From NCBI GenBank assembly GCA_947474275.1, contig CANJHY010000093.1, positions 1-18,023 on the forward strand: a stretch of DNA of 18,023 nucleotides, read 5' to 3'. The stretch's first letter is position 1; every line of letters begins with the position of its first letter. Below, in pieces: positions 7,293 to 14,836 of this stretch. Source of the stretch: PALSA-1004 sp947474275 (GTDB lineage: Bacteria; Pseudomonadota; Gammaproteobacteria; Burkholderiales; SG8-41). A program made the position numbers and the translations under genes. Below the pieces are notes generated by a model, which ran no database searches, was not told the origin of the DNA, and was given only the letters and a program-made list of their open reading frames with translations.

Positions 7293-7853
7293 CTATTTCC
7301 TGGATACTGACTTCAGAAGCACCATCACCGCGCCGCCACCGCCATCACCCTGGCGCGCCTGACAAAAAGCGAGCACTTCGTCGCGCTGAATCAACCAGTT
7401 TGCGACCTTGGTTTTCAGTACCGGCTCGCGGTTCTTCGAGCGCAAACCCTTGCCGTGAATGATACGAACGCAACGCGCGCCATCGCGCAGGCAGTCGTTG
7501 AGAAATTGTACCAGGCTTGCGCGTGCCTCGACCGTGGTGTGTCCGTGCAGGTCGAGTTCGTCCTGTATAACCCAGTGCCCGCGGCGCAGTTTCTTGAGCG
7601 TTTGCGGCGCAAGTCCATTGCGCAGATACACCAGTTGGTCGCCGCTCTCGGTGCCGATGTCCCAGCTTATGTGATCGCTCAGACTGTCGGCGAGTGCGGC
7701 GCGTTCGTCACGCAAATGCTGTTCCGGGATCGGTTTGCGGCGCGGCGCAGGATGCTCTACCCGCCCGTGGGCGGGCAGAGGAGTGACGTTCGAAAACAGT
7801 TTCTCGAATACGTCGCCGTCATCGTCGCCGGATTTGGCAGGCCGCTTCGTCAT
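7293..7853 (-). CDS. Smr (MutS2 C-terminal type) domain protein
   Basis: From ATG 7853 the protein has 186 residues. The N-terminal third is charged and probably flexible. The C-terminal half is an Smr domain with its two signature motifs: LDLHGHT (Leu100-Asp101-Leu102-His103-Gly104) and the later IIHGKGLRS. Smr domains are found alone or at the end of MutS2, and several nick or cleave DNA or RNA; the role of this stand-alone form is not settled. The frame is open to a TTG at 7883, but the ATG is preceded by AAGCGGAA and is preferred. It starts 36 bases after the trxB stop on the same strand, so the two are probably co-transcribed. No terminator was seen at its 3' end. Confidence 0.88.
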   Translation of the reverse strand: MTKRPAKSGDDDGDVFEKLFSNVTPLPAHGRVEHPAPRRKPIPEQHLRDERAALADSLSDHISWDIGTESGDQLVYLRNGLAPQTLKKLRRGHWVIQDELDLHGHTTVEARASLVQFLNDCLRDGARCVRIIHGKGLRSKNREPVLKTKVANWLIQRDEVLAFCQARQGDGGGGAVMVLLKSVSRK

Positions 7854-7889
7854 CGCGCCATTCCGCTTGCGGCACGGCCGCAATACGCT

Positions 7890-8849
7890 TCAGCCGGCGA
7901 GCGACTCTAGGTACTTCTGCGCGTCCAGCGCGGCCATGCAACCGGTGCCCGCGCTGGTTACCGCCTGGCGATAGACGTGGTCCTGTACGTCGCCGGCCGC
8001 AAAAACGCCAGGCACGGTGGTCGCGGTGGCGCCGCCATTCAGCCCGCTTTGCGTAATGATGTAACCGTTTTTCATGTCGAGCTGGCCGGTGAAAATATCG
8101 GTGTTCGGGCGGTGCCCGATGGCGATAAAAACGCCCTGCAGTTTCTGTTCGACAGTTGCGCCGGTCTTGGCATGTTTGATGCGCATTCCCGTCACGCCTG
8201 ATTTATCGCCGAGTACTTCGTCGAGCACGTTGTCCCAGAGTATGGTGGCTTTGCCGGCCGCGACTTTTTCGTTGAGCTTGTCGACTAGAATCGCCTCGGC
8301 GCGAAACTTGTCGCGCCGGTGCACGACGGTGACGTGGCGCGCAATATTGGTCAAATACAGTGCTTCTTCGACCGCAGTATTGCCGCCGCCGATTACCGCA
8401 ACATCCTGTTCTTTATAGAAAAAACCGTCGCACGTGGCGCAGCCAGAGACGCCACGTCCCATGAACGCTTCTTCCGATGGCAAGCCGAGATACATGGCTG
8501 AGGCACCCGTCGCAATGATTAGAGCGTCGCAGGTGTAGGTGGCGTTGTCGCCGATCAAAGCGAGTGGTTTTTCGCCGAGTTTGGCAGTGTGTATCTGATC
8601 AAAAATGATCTCGGTTTTGAAGCGCTCGGCGTGTTTCTGGAAGCGCTCCATGAGTTCCGGCCCCTGGACGCCCATGGCGTCTGCCGGCCAGTTGTCGACA
8701 TCGGTCGTGGTCATCAATTGCCCGCCCTGGGCCAGCCCGGTAATCAGCACCGGTTTGAGGTTTGCGCGCGCAGCATAAACGGCCGCCGAATACCCGGCGG
8801 GGCCTGATCCGAGGATCAAAAGTCGACAATGTCTGGTGTTTTTTGTCAT
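7890..8849 (-). CDS. trxB: Thioredoxin reductase
   Basis: This 319-residue flavoenzyme passes electrons from NADPH to thioredoxin. The FAD-binding GSGPAG (14-19) opens the protein. The redox-active pair is in CATC (Cys137 and Cys140, in SGCATCDGFFY). The NADPH-binding GGGNTAVEEA with the following HRRDKFRAE segment comes next, and the second FAD motif VFAAGDVQDHVYRQAVTSAG lies near the C-terminus. All match the low-molecular-weight bacterial type, with normal length. The ATG at 8849 is the natural start; only a weak site (CAGGC) precedes it. smr follows downstream. In E. coli trxB lies beside lrp and ftsK; here ftsK is further on, facing away, with an IS remnant and a large secreted-protein gene in between. 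Confidence 0.97.
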   Translation of the reverse strand: MTKNTRHCRLLILGSGPAGYSAAVYAARANLKPVLITGLAQGGQLMTTTDVDNWPADAMGVQGPELMERFQKHAERFKTEIIFDQIHTAKLGEKPLALIGDNATYTCDALIIATGASAMYLGLPSEEAFMGRGVSGCATCDGFFYKEQDVAVIGGGNTAVEEALYLTNIARHVTVVHRRDKFRAEAILVDKLNEKVAAGKATILWDNVLDEVLGDKSGVTGMRIKHAKTGATVEQKLQGVFIAIGHRPNTDIFTGQLDMKNGYIITQSGLNGGATATTVPGVFAAGDVQDHVYRQAVTSAGTGCMAALDAQKYLESLAG

Positions 8850-8952
8850 TGAATAGCCTGAAATGAGGTGGATTTGCTAAAAAACAACATTTTCTCAGCC
8901 AAACCGGGGTGCTGTCGAGCCGTTATTTGCCTTCAATATTCGTTTTTAATTC

Positions 8953-9345
8953 ATTGCCTTGCGGATGGCTATCACACAGCGCAATCCCTGAGCTGGATTG
9001 ATGATGCATTCTGATCGCGGCAGCCTATACGCCAGCGACATCCACCGTGCTTTATTAACTCGTCACGGCCGGCGCGCCAGCATGAGCCGAAAAGGCAATT
9101 GTGGGGATAACGCCGTCATGGAGCGTTTCTTCCGGAATCTGAATCTGAAGATGGAGCGCGTGTGGCAGCGCGACTACGCAAACCATTCTGAAGCGATACG
9201 AGACGTTGCCGACTGCATCGTTGGGTTCTACAACAACGTCCGCCTGCACCCGACACTGGGTTATCTGCCGCCCAACGCATACGAACTCAAATTGGCAGCT
9301 AAACAAGCTATCGATATGTCCGGAATGCTACATATTGCTATATAA
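8953..9345 (+). pseudogene. IS3-family transposase (OrfB) C-terminal remnant
   Basis: The readable part encodes the last third of an IS3-type rve integrase: HSDRGSLYAS (second catalytic Asp), MSRKGNCGDNAVMERFF (catalytic Glu), FYNNVRLHPTLGYLPPNAYE. Homology can be followed upstream in the same frame to about 8953 (ALRMAITQRNP), but a TGA at 8989-8991 interrupts it, in ...QRNP-stop-AGLMMHSDRG.... The first catalytic Asp region, OrfA and the left end are absent, so the element cannot move itself. Family-like sequence ends around 9325 (IDMSG), and the last codons may be read from flanking DNA. No terminal inverted repeats were identified. A short product from TTG 8998 is possible but unlikely to function. 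It sits between trxB and the POTRA-FecR gene. Confidence 0.88.
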
Positions 9346-9346
9346 T
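9336..9346 (+). promoter_or_regulatory. Candidate promoter at the right end of the IS remnant
   Basis: TGCTATATAAT contains a perfect TATAAT at 9341-9346 and an overlapping TGCTATATA resembling an extended -10. No good -35 is seen upstream. Transcription would start about 9353, roughly 50 bases before the ATG of the POTRA-FecR gene at 9404, so remnant DNA may drive that gene. Confidence 0.4.
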
Positions 9347-9403
9347 AAAATAGAGTTTTTGCGCCCATTAGGATGAAGTGAAATAAGAAAACTTGGGGAA
9401 CTG

Positions 9404-11926
9404 ATGGCGTGTTGTTTTCTTAGAACGGTGGGGGTAGCCGTAATTGGGCTCGTCCTGACGTCGGTTGCGTTCGCGCAAGCGCCGGCCGCCCGTTTTGATA
9501 TCAACGGTTACGCCGTGGAAGGCGCGCCACTGCTGCGTGCAGAAGATTTTTCCCGCCTCGTGTCGCCATTCATCGGCAAGCAAAAGACTGCTGCAGATGT
9601 GCAAAAAGCGCAGCAGGCGTTGCAGCAGGCTTACCTGGACCTCGGCCATTGTTCGGTGCAAGTGACGGTGCCGAGAATGGAACCTGATGCGGGCACCGTA
9701 GTTTTACGGCTGGTGCAGATGCCCGTTCCCATCAGCAAAGATTGTTTGCCTATGGTCGTGCTCGAGGACAAACGCACGGCGCCGATTCTGGTTGCGCCGG
9801 GTGAAGTCGCGACGCGGCCATTTGCCGATGTCACGCAATCTGCGGCTGAAGCACCGCCGCCGGCAGCTACGGCACCACCTGCGCAAATTGCTCGTGCGCC
9901 ACTTAAGCCGCTGCAGGATCGGCCGTCAATTCCGATGCCGGCAACACCCGCCGCTCAACCCGCAATAGCAGTCGCACCGGTGCATCGCGAAGCTCCCGCC
10001 GACGTTGCCGTCAAATCGCTTGCGCAGTCACCGCCTCAACCTGGGCTGATCGATACCCCCTCCGCGCCACCGCCAGCCGAAAAGCCAATGGTGACTGCTC
10101 CGGTGCCGCCGGCTGCGGTCGCGAGCGCGCCGGTTATTCCACCGCCTGCGCCTAAACCGGAAATTGCATTGGCGCCGCCGCCGCGCCCGTCGCCCAAGGT
10201 AACGCTACCGGAGGTCGCGGTGGCAGCGCCCGTACCCAAGCCGCAGCCCGTTGAGTCGGTCAAGGAGCAAATTGCAGCGAAGCCGCAGGTTGCGCCGACG
10301 CCGGCCGTCATAGCGGAAAAGCTGGTTGAAAAAAGCGTACCGCAAGTGATCGCCGCAGCGCCTGTTGCGCCTGCGGAGAGCGCTGTTCCTGCCCCGCGCG
10401 TTGCTGAAGTCGCACTGCAGGTTGTGGTGGAGCCGGTTAAACCGGTATCTCCGCCGGCCGTTATTGCAGCCGCGCCTAAACCAGAACCTGTGCCCGCCCC
10501 CAAGCCGCAGCCTGTAGTCGAACCGGTGAAGGAACAGGTTGCGCCGCCGCCAGTAGTTGCGGTCAAGCCGATTGAAAAACCAGTGCCGGAGATAGTCGCC
10601 GCTGCACCGGCAATTCCGGAGTCAGTGAAACCTGAAGTAGCGCCGCCTGCACCTGCCGTGATCGCCGCGCCTGCTCCAGCGCCGCGCGTGGTTGAGACCC
10701 CTCGTCCGGCTGTAGTAGAAAAACCAGTGCCGGAGATGATTGCTGCGGCGCCGGTAAAGCCGGAGCCAGTGAAGCCTGATCCAGTGCCACTTGCCCCTGC
10801 CCTGATTGCGGAGCCTGCTTCCCCGGTACCGCGCGTGGTCGAAGCGCCGCGCCCGGTCGTAGCGGAAAAGCCCGCGCCGGAAGTGATTGCGGCGGTACCG
10901 GTCAAACCGGAACCGATCACGCCTGCGGCGCCTGCACCTGTAGTTGCTGCAGCACCGCAACCACGGGTAGCGCCACAACCTGCGGTTGAGCCGACGAAGG
11001 AGTTGGTTGCGGCTAAGCCTGAGGTTAGGCCTGTGCCAATAGTGCCGCCGGTAGTGGCGGAAAAACCGGTTGAGAAACCCGCGCCTGAAATCCTCGCCGC
11101 GGTACCGGGCAAACCCGCACCGACATCGATTGCGCCTGCGCCAGTCGCGGTCGAACCAGTCAGCAAGCCCGCGCCTATCGTGACGGCCATTGCGGAGCAA
11201 CCTGCGCCGTCGCCGCGTGAAGTCGCGGTCGCGCCTGCGCCGACGCCCGTACCAAAACTTAAACCAAAACCGGCGGTAGAACAAATTGCTGTCGCCCCGG
11301 CGGCGGCACCTGTGCCGGCTGAAGTGGTGGTGCGTCCGTTCAGCGGAGCGTTGGCGACCGCGCCAGAACCGCGTGAGCCGGCAGAAGTTAAACCTGCGAC
11401 GGAACGAGCGCCGGTCAGGCCATTGCAAGATCGCCCGTCGGTAGCGGGGCAAGAACCGACCTCGCGTGTGACCGATGCTGGCGAGCCCAAGCCCGCGGCG
11501 AAACCGGATAAGCCTCAGGAAGACACCGCTTTTTTCCGTCTCATAAAAGGAGGGTTGCGCACGGTGACCGGCTTGGTCGGCAAACGCGGCAACCAGGACG
11601 CATACCGCATCGGCACCAGCACGGCGACGATTGGTATCCGCGGCTCGGCAGGTGAAACGCTCGATTGCACGCAAGGTTGCGACGGCGTGGTTCCGGGCGG
11701 CGAACGCGCGGACAAAGGGGTTTACCACAACACTTTGACAGGCAGCTACATCATGACCAGTGAAGACGGTACTGTCGTGATCGGCGAAGGACAGTTTGCC
11801 TTGCATAAGAAAGGTCAGGCGCCACAGATACTGAAGGACGATCCGGGATTCAAATTGAACGAGCTTCCGTTCGTTATCGGTCAAAGTTTCAACAAGTCGA
11901 ACGCGGAGAACTGCGTCGTTAAATAG
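9404..11926 (+). CDS. Secreted POTRA - Pro/Ala-rich repeat - FecR-like chimera
   Basis: This 840-residue protein has three parts. A signal peptide (cleavage likely after Ala24, AFA-QAP) leads into a ShlB/FhaC-type POTRA_2 domain at about 31-107 (FDINGYAVEG, LQQAYLDLGHCSVQVTVP). In two-partner secretion this domain belongs to an outer-membrane barrel, but no barrel follows. Residues about 140-680 are low-complexity Pro/Ala/Val/Glu/Lys with recurring EKPxPExIAAxP units. From about 707 comes the C-terminal part of a FecR-like domain, FFRLIKGGLRTVTGLVGK with TATIGIRGS at 740-748. Some cysteines (LDCTQGC, NC near the end) could form disulfides. ATG 9404 follows GGGGA. The frame is unbroken, so the gene appears intact. 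The location is inferred to be periplasmic or outer-membrane associated, and the function is unknown. A terminator follows. Confidence 0.85.
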   Translation: MACCFLRTVGVAVIGLVLTSVAFAQAPAARFDINGYAVEGAPLLRAEDFSRLVSPFIGKQKTAADVQKAQQALQQAYLDLGHCSVQVTVPRMEPDAGTVVLRLVQMPVPISKDCLPMVVLEDKRTAPILVAPGEVATRPFADVTQSAAEAPPPAATAPPAQIARAPLKPLQDRPSIPMPATPAAQPAIAVAPVHREAPADVAVKSLAQSPPQPGLIDTPSAPPPAEKPMVTAPVPPAAVASAPVIPPPAPKPEIALAPPPRPSPKVTLPEVAVAAPVPKPQPVESVKEQIAAKPQVAPTPAVIAEKLVEKSVPQVIAAAPVAPAESAVPAPRVAEVALQVVVEPVKPVSPPAVIAAAPKPEPVPAPKPQPVVEPVKEQVAPPPVVAVKPIEKPVPEIVAAAPAIPESVKPEVAPPAPAVIAAPAPAPRVVETPRPAVVEKPVPEMIAAAPVKPEPVKPDPVPLAPALIAEPASPVPRVVEAPRPVVAEKPAPEVIAAVPVKPEPITPAAPAPVVAAAPQPRVAPQPAVEPTKELVAAKPEVRPVPIVPPVVAEKPVEKPAPEILAAVPGKPAPTSIAPAPVAVEPVSKPAPIVTAIAEQPAPSPREVAVAPAPTPVPKLKPKPAVEQIAVAPAAAPVPAEVVVRPFSGALATAPEPREPAEVKPATERAPVRPLQDRPSVAGQEPTSRVTDAGEPKPAAKPDKPQEDTAFFRLIKGGLRTVTGLVGKRGNQDAYRIGTSTATIGIRGSAGETLDCTQGCDGVVPGGERADKGVYHNTLTGSYIMTSEDGTVVIGEGQFALHKKGQAPQILKDDPGFKLNELPFVIGQSFNKSNAENCVVK
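9815..11441 (+). repeat. Coding repeats in the Pro/Ala-rich region
   Basis: Two layers are seen. A boundary unit starting RPF and ending RAP-x-x-PLQDRPS occurs at residues 138-175 and again at 644-679, bracketing the low-complexity region. Inside it the unit EKPxPExIAAxP recurs five times, starting at residues 308, 390, 438, 487 and 556. Copies two and three share a 20-base identical stretch (10574-10593 and 10718-10737), suggesting fairly recent duplication. Confidence 0.75.
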
Positions 11927-11944
11927 CGCGGTTGCATCCAAGTA

Positions 11945-11974
11945 CAAAACCCCGCTGCGGCGGGGTTTTGTTTT
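11945..11974 (+). terminator. Rho-independent terminator
   Basis: CAAAACCCCGC (11945-11955) pairs perfectly with GCGGGGTTTTG (11960-11970) over 11 bp, with a TGCG loop and further T bases after. It sits 18 bases behind the stop of the POTRA-FecR gene and separates it from ftsK. The A-rich left arm means it could also stop minus-strand transcripts. Confidence 0.88.
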
Positions 11975-12109
11975 GTCACAGCCAGTTCGCGCACTTCTGC
12001 CGATACCCAATCTGTCCGTGTCCGGCGCCTGCTTCGAATTCACCTAAACCAGTTTATTTCGTTTGCTTCTTAACATATTGTTTTAAGAGGCGGGGCAGAT
12101 TTCTTGTCG

Positions 12110-12138
12110 ATGCCAGCGCCTGGCTTTGGCGCTATAAT
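12110..12138 (+). promoter_or_regulatory. Candidate sigma-70 promoter of ftsK
   Basis: ATGCCA (12110-12115) and a perfect TATAAT (12133-12138) lie 17 bases apart. Transcription would start near 12145, leaving a leader of about 23 bases before ATG 12168. The rest of the 241-base gap holds the upstream terminator and nothing else I can identify. Confidence 0.5.
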
Positions 12139-12167
12139 CGGCACACTTTGACAGCCATTCCTTGATC

Positions 12168-14465
12168 ATGTGGTTCAGCGAAAAGACGGGGTCGGGTCGC
12201 TCAGACGAGAACCCGCTCCCGCCGAAGATCGCCTCCCTGCTGCGAGAGTCCTGGTGGCTTGCCGTGGTTGCGTTGGCGCTGTATCTGGCGCTTATCCTGT
12301 TTACGTTCAACAAGGCTGATCCGGGCTGGTCGCATAGCGCCGGAGTCGAGCAAATCAGAAACTCGGGCGGTCGGATCGGCGCCTGGCTTTCCGACATCCT
12401 GCTTTTTGTATTCGGTCTGTCCGCGTGGTGGTGGGTCATGCTCTGCGCGTTCGTCGTGCGCTGGAGTTTCCGACGCATAGAGAGTGTAACTTCTGCCGAC
12501 AGTCGGTCGTACGTGGTGGTTGGCGTCGGCTTTACCATTCTGCTGGTCGCGAGCGCAAGCATGGAGGCGTTGCGTTTTTACAGCCTTAAGGCCACGTTGC
12601 CGCTTGCCCCTGGGGGCATGCTGGGCGCGGGATTGAGTGGATTGCTGGCGACAGCCATAGGCTTTACCGGTGCCACACTCGTGCTGTTGGCGTTGATCGC
12701 AATCGGGCTGAGCCTTTTCACCGGCATGTCGTGGGTTGCTTTTCTCGAAGGCTTTGGCGGCCGACTCGAGGCGATTTATCAGTTTGGGAAGGAGCGTTGG
12801 ACGAACTGGCAGGATAGGCGCGCCGGAGCGGTCGCCACGATCGAACGCGAAGAGATTGTCGAGGAGAGCAAGAAGAAGCTTGAAATTCATGAGCCCATCC
12901 GTATCCAGCCAGCAAAGGTGGAAATCCAAAAATCGCCGCGTGTGGAACGCGAGAAACAGGTACCGTTGTTTGAGAACCTGCCGGATTCTCCGCTGCCGCC
13001 GCTGAAGCTGCTTGATGAAGCGGACAAAGCAGTCGCGGTCGTCAGTACCGAAACACTCGAATTTACGTCGCGCCTGATCGAGAAAAAATTGCTCGATTTC
13101 GGCGTCGAGGTCAAAGTCATCGCCGCCTACCCGGGGCCCGTGATTACGCGTTACGAAATAGAGCCTGCCGTTGGTGTAAAGGGCAGCCAGATCATAAATT
13201 TGATCAAGGACCTGGCGCGCGCTTTGTCGGTGATCAGCATCCGCGTGGTCGAGACCATACCCGGCAAGAGCTGCATGGGCCTCGAAATTCCCAATCCTGA
13301 GCGCCAGATGGTACGGCTGTCGGAGATTGTCAGTTCGCAGATTTATGCCGACATGAATTCGCCGCTGACGCTGGCGCTGGGCAAGGACATTGCGGGCAAT
13401 CCGATAGTTGCCGACCTCGCGCGCATGCCGCATCTGCTGGTCGCTGGCACGACGGGTTCCGGGAAATCGGTCGCCATCAACGCGATGATCCTGAGCCTGC
13501 TCTACAAGGCGCCGCCCGCGCAGTGCCGGCTGATCCTGGTCGATCCCAAGATGCTCGAACTGTCCGTATACGAAGGAATCCCGCATTTGCTGGCGCCGGT
13601 CGTGACCGATATGCGCCAGGCCGCTAATGCGCTCAACTGGTGTGTGGCCGAGATGGAACGGCGTTATCGGCGGATGTCGGGTCTCGGTGTGCGGAACATT
13701 GCGGGTTTCAACCAGAAAATCCGCGAAGCCGCAAAAGCCGGCAAGCCGATTCCGAACCCGCTGACGTCGACACCGGAGAGTCCCGATCCGCTGCTTGAAA
13801 TGGCGCTGATCGTCGTTGTCATCGACGAGCTTGCCGACCTGATGATGGTGGTCGGCAAAAAAGTGGAGGTACTCATCGCGCGGCTGGCGCAGAAGGCGCG
13901 CGCGGCCGGCATCCATTTGATTTTGGCGACGCAAAGGCCGTCGGTCGACGTAATCACCGGTTTGATCAAGGCGAATATTCCGACGCGCATTGCGTTCCAG
14001 GTGTCGGCGCGCGTCGATTCACGCACGATTCTGGACCAGATGGGCGCTGAGGCGCTGCTGGGGCAGGGTGACATGCTCTATCTGCCGCCGGGCACCGGTT
14101 TTCCGCAGCGCGTTCACGGTGCGTATGTCGCCGATCACGAAGTGCACAAGGTCGTCGATTACCTGAAAAATCTCGCGCAGCCGCAGTATGTGGAAGGCGT
14201 GCTGGAAGAGCCCGAGTCAGAAGCCGAAGGCGTGTCGCCGGTTGACGGCGGCAGCAACGCGGAATCGGATCCTCTGTATGACCAGGCGGTGGAAATCGTG
14301 CTGAAGACGCGGCGAGCATCGATTTCTCTCGTGCAGCGCCATTTGCGTATCGGCTATAACCGCGCAGCCCGACTTATTGAGCAGATGGAGCGCGCGGGCA
14401 TGGTGTCGACGATGCAATCCAACGGCAACCGTGAAGTGCTGGCTCCGGCTTCGGTGTCGGAATAA
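12168..14465 (+). CDS. ftsK: DNA translocase FtsK
   Basis: This 765-residue septal motor pumps DNA towards dif at division and activates XerCD. Four membrane helices occupy about residues 25-185 (for example WWLAVVALALYLALILF). A short charged linker reaches about 270, so this is the short-linker type rather than the 1300-residue E. coli form. The motor has Walker A GTTGSGKS at 427-434, LILVDPK, and Walker B with Asp553-Glu554 in VVVIDELADLMM. The C-terminal winged-helix gamma domain, which reads KOPS sites, starts near 700 (DPLYDQAVEIV, RASISLVQRHLRIGYNRAARL). ATG 12168 is preferred to TTG 12162, which overlaps it in frame; neither has a clear Shine-Dalgarno site. It heads the ftsK - small gene - lolA - rarA series. 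Confidence 0.97.
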   Translation: MWFSEKTGSGRSDENPLPPKIASLLRESWWLAVVALALYLALILFTFNKADPGWSHSAGVEQIRNSGGRIGAWLSDILLFVFGLSAWWWVMLCAFVVRWSFRRIESVTSADSRSYVVVGVGFTILLVASASMEALRFYSLKATLPLAPGGMLGAGLSGLLATAIGFTGATLVLLALIAIGLSLFTGMSWVAFLEGFGGRLEAIYQFGKERWTNWQDRRAGAVATIEREEIVEESKKKLEIHEPIRIQPAKVEIQKSPRVEREKQVPLFENLPDSPLPPLKLLDEADKAVAVVSTETLEFTSRLIEKKLLDFGVEVKVIAAYPGPVITRYEIEPAVGVKGSQIINLIKDLARALSVISIRVVETIPGKSCMGLEIPNPERQMVRLSEIVSSQIYADMNSPLTLALGKDIAGNPIVADLARMPHLLVAGTTGSGKSVAINAMILSLLYKAPPAQCRLILVDPKMLELSVYEGIPHLLAPVVTDMRQAANALNWCVAEMERRYRRMSGLGVRNIAGFNQKIREAAKAGKPIPNPLTSTPESPDPLLEMALIVVVIDELADLMMVVGKKVEVLIARLAQKARAAGIHLILATQRPSVDVITGLIKANIPTRIAFQVSARVDSRTILDQMGAEALLGQGDMLYLPPGTGFPQRVHGAYVADHEVHKVVDYLKNLAQPQYVEGVLEEPESEAEGVSPVDGGSNAESDPLYDQAVEIVLKTRRASISLVQRHLRIGYNRAARLIEQMERAGMVSTMQSNGNREVLAPASVSE

Positions 14466-14536
14466 TTCCGGCGCGGATGCTGAATTTTGCGTGCTCGTTG
14501 ATGCCGGACTGTTAAGGACGCATTGAGGGACGGGCG

Positions 14537-14836
14537 ATGATCAGGTTGTTGATGCCATTGTTTTTGTTGATGCTGGTCTCGCCGCTCGGCGCGGCGGCCG
14601 CGGATGAAACACGCGGTATGGCTTTCGATGTGTATATCCGGCTGCAGAACGGCATGAACGAAGGCGAACTCCTGCTCCGGGCGGGCAAGCCGGATTCGGA
14701 ATCGGTCGAGAACCTGCGCGGCAATATCATCAAAAGCTATTATTATTTTCCAACCGCCTCCGACCCGTGGATCACGACGATTACGCTGCGGGGCGGCCGT
14801 ATCATCAACCTTGAACGAATAAAGAAAACATTCTGA
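14537..14836 (+). CDS. Small secreted protein, possibly SmpA/BamE-like
   Basis: The 99-residue product has a clear signal peptide (MIRLLMPLFLLMLVSPLGAA, cleavage likely after Ala22). The mature part shows LQNGMNEGELLLRAGKPD (36-53), then a YYYFP strand and a final ITLRGGRIINLERI pair of strands. The helix-GM...G.PD-strands order resembles SmpA/OmlA (BamE) and related small envelope proteins. There is no lipobox cysteine, so it would be soluble in the periplasm. ATG 14537 follows GAGGGA with good spacing. Its stop overlaps the lolA start as TGATG, which implies coupled translation and an envelope role. The family match is by pattern only and I would not name a function. Confidence 0.75.
   Translation: MIRLLMPLFLLMLVSPLGAAAADETRGMAFDVYIRLQNGMNEGELLLRAGKPDSESVENLRGNIIKSYYYFPTASDPWITTITLRGGRIINLERIKKTF

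Noticed and set aside
8953..9345. A complete, active insertion sequence
   Set aside because: OrfA, the first part of OrfB, the left end and visible terminal repeats are missing, and an internal TGA interrupts the frame.
9404..11926. TonB-like reading of the Pro-rich protein
   Set aside because: The EP/KP repeats recall TonB, but the N-terminus is a cleavable signal followed by POTRA, and the C-terminus is FecR-like rather than a TonB domain.
10036..12043. Two long minus-strand reading frames (484 and 473 residues) opposite the POTRA-FecR gene
   Set aside because: They mirror the Pro/Ala-rich coding repeats and translate to Gly/Ala/Thr- or Arg-rich strings without domains. The plus-strand frame has a signal peptide, domains, Shine-Dalgarno site and terminator.
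12031..12050. TTCGAATT resembling a tRNA T-loop
   Set aside because: No T-stem, acceptor or anticodon arm can be drawn around it.
12201..13934. 577-residue open frame on the minus strand inside ftsK
   Set aside because: It is a shadow frame in GC-rich DNA; the plus strand encodes an intact FtsK over the whole stretch.
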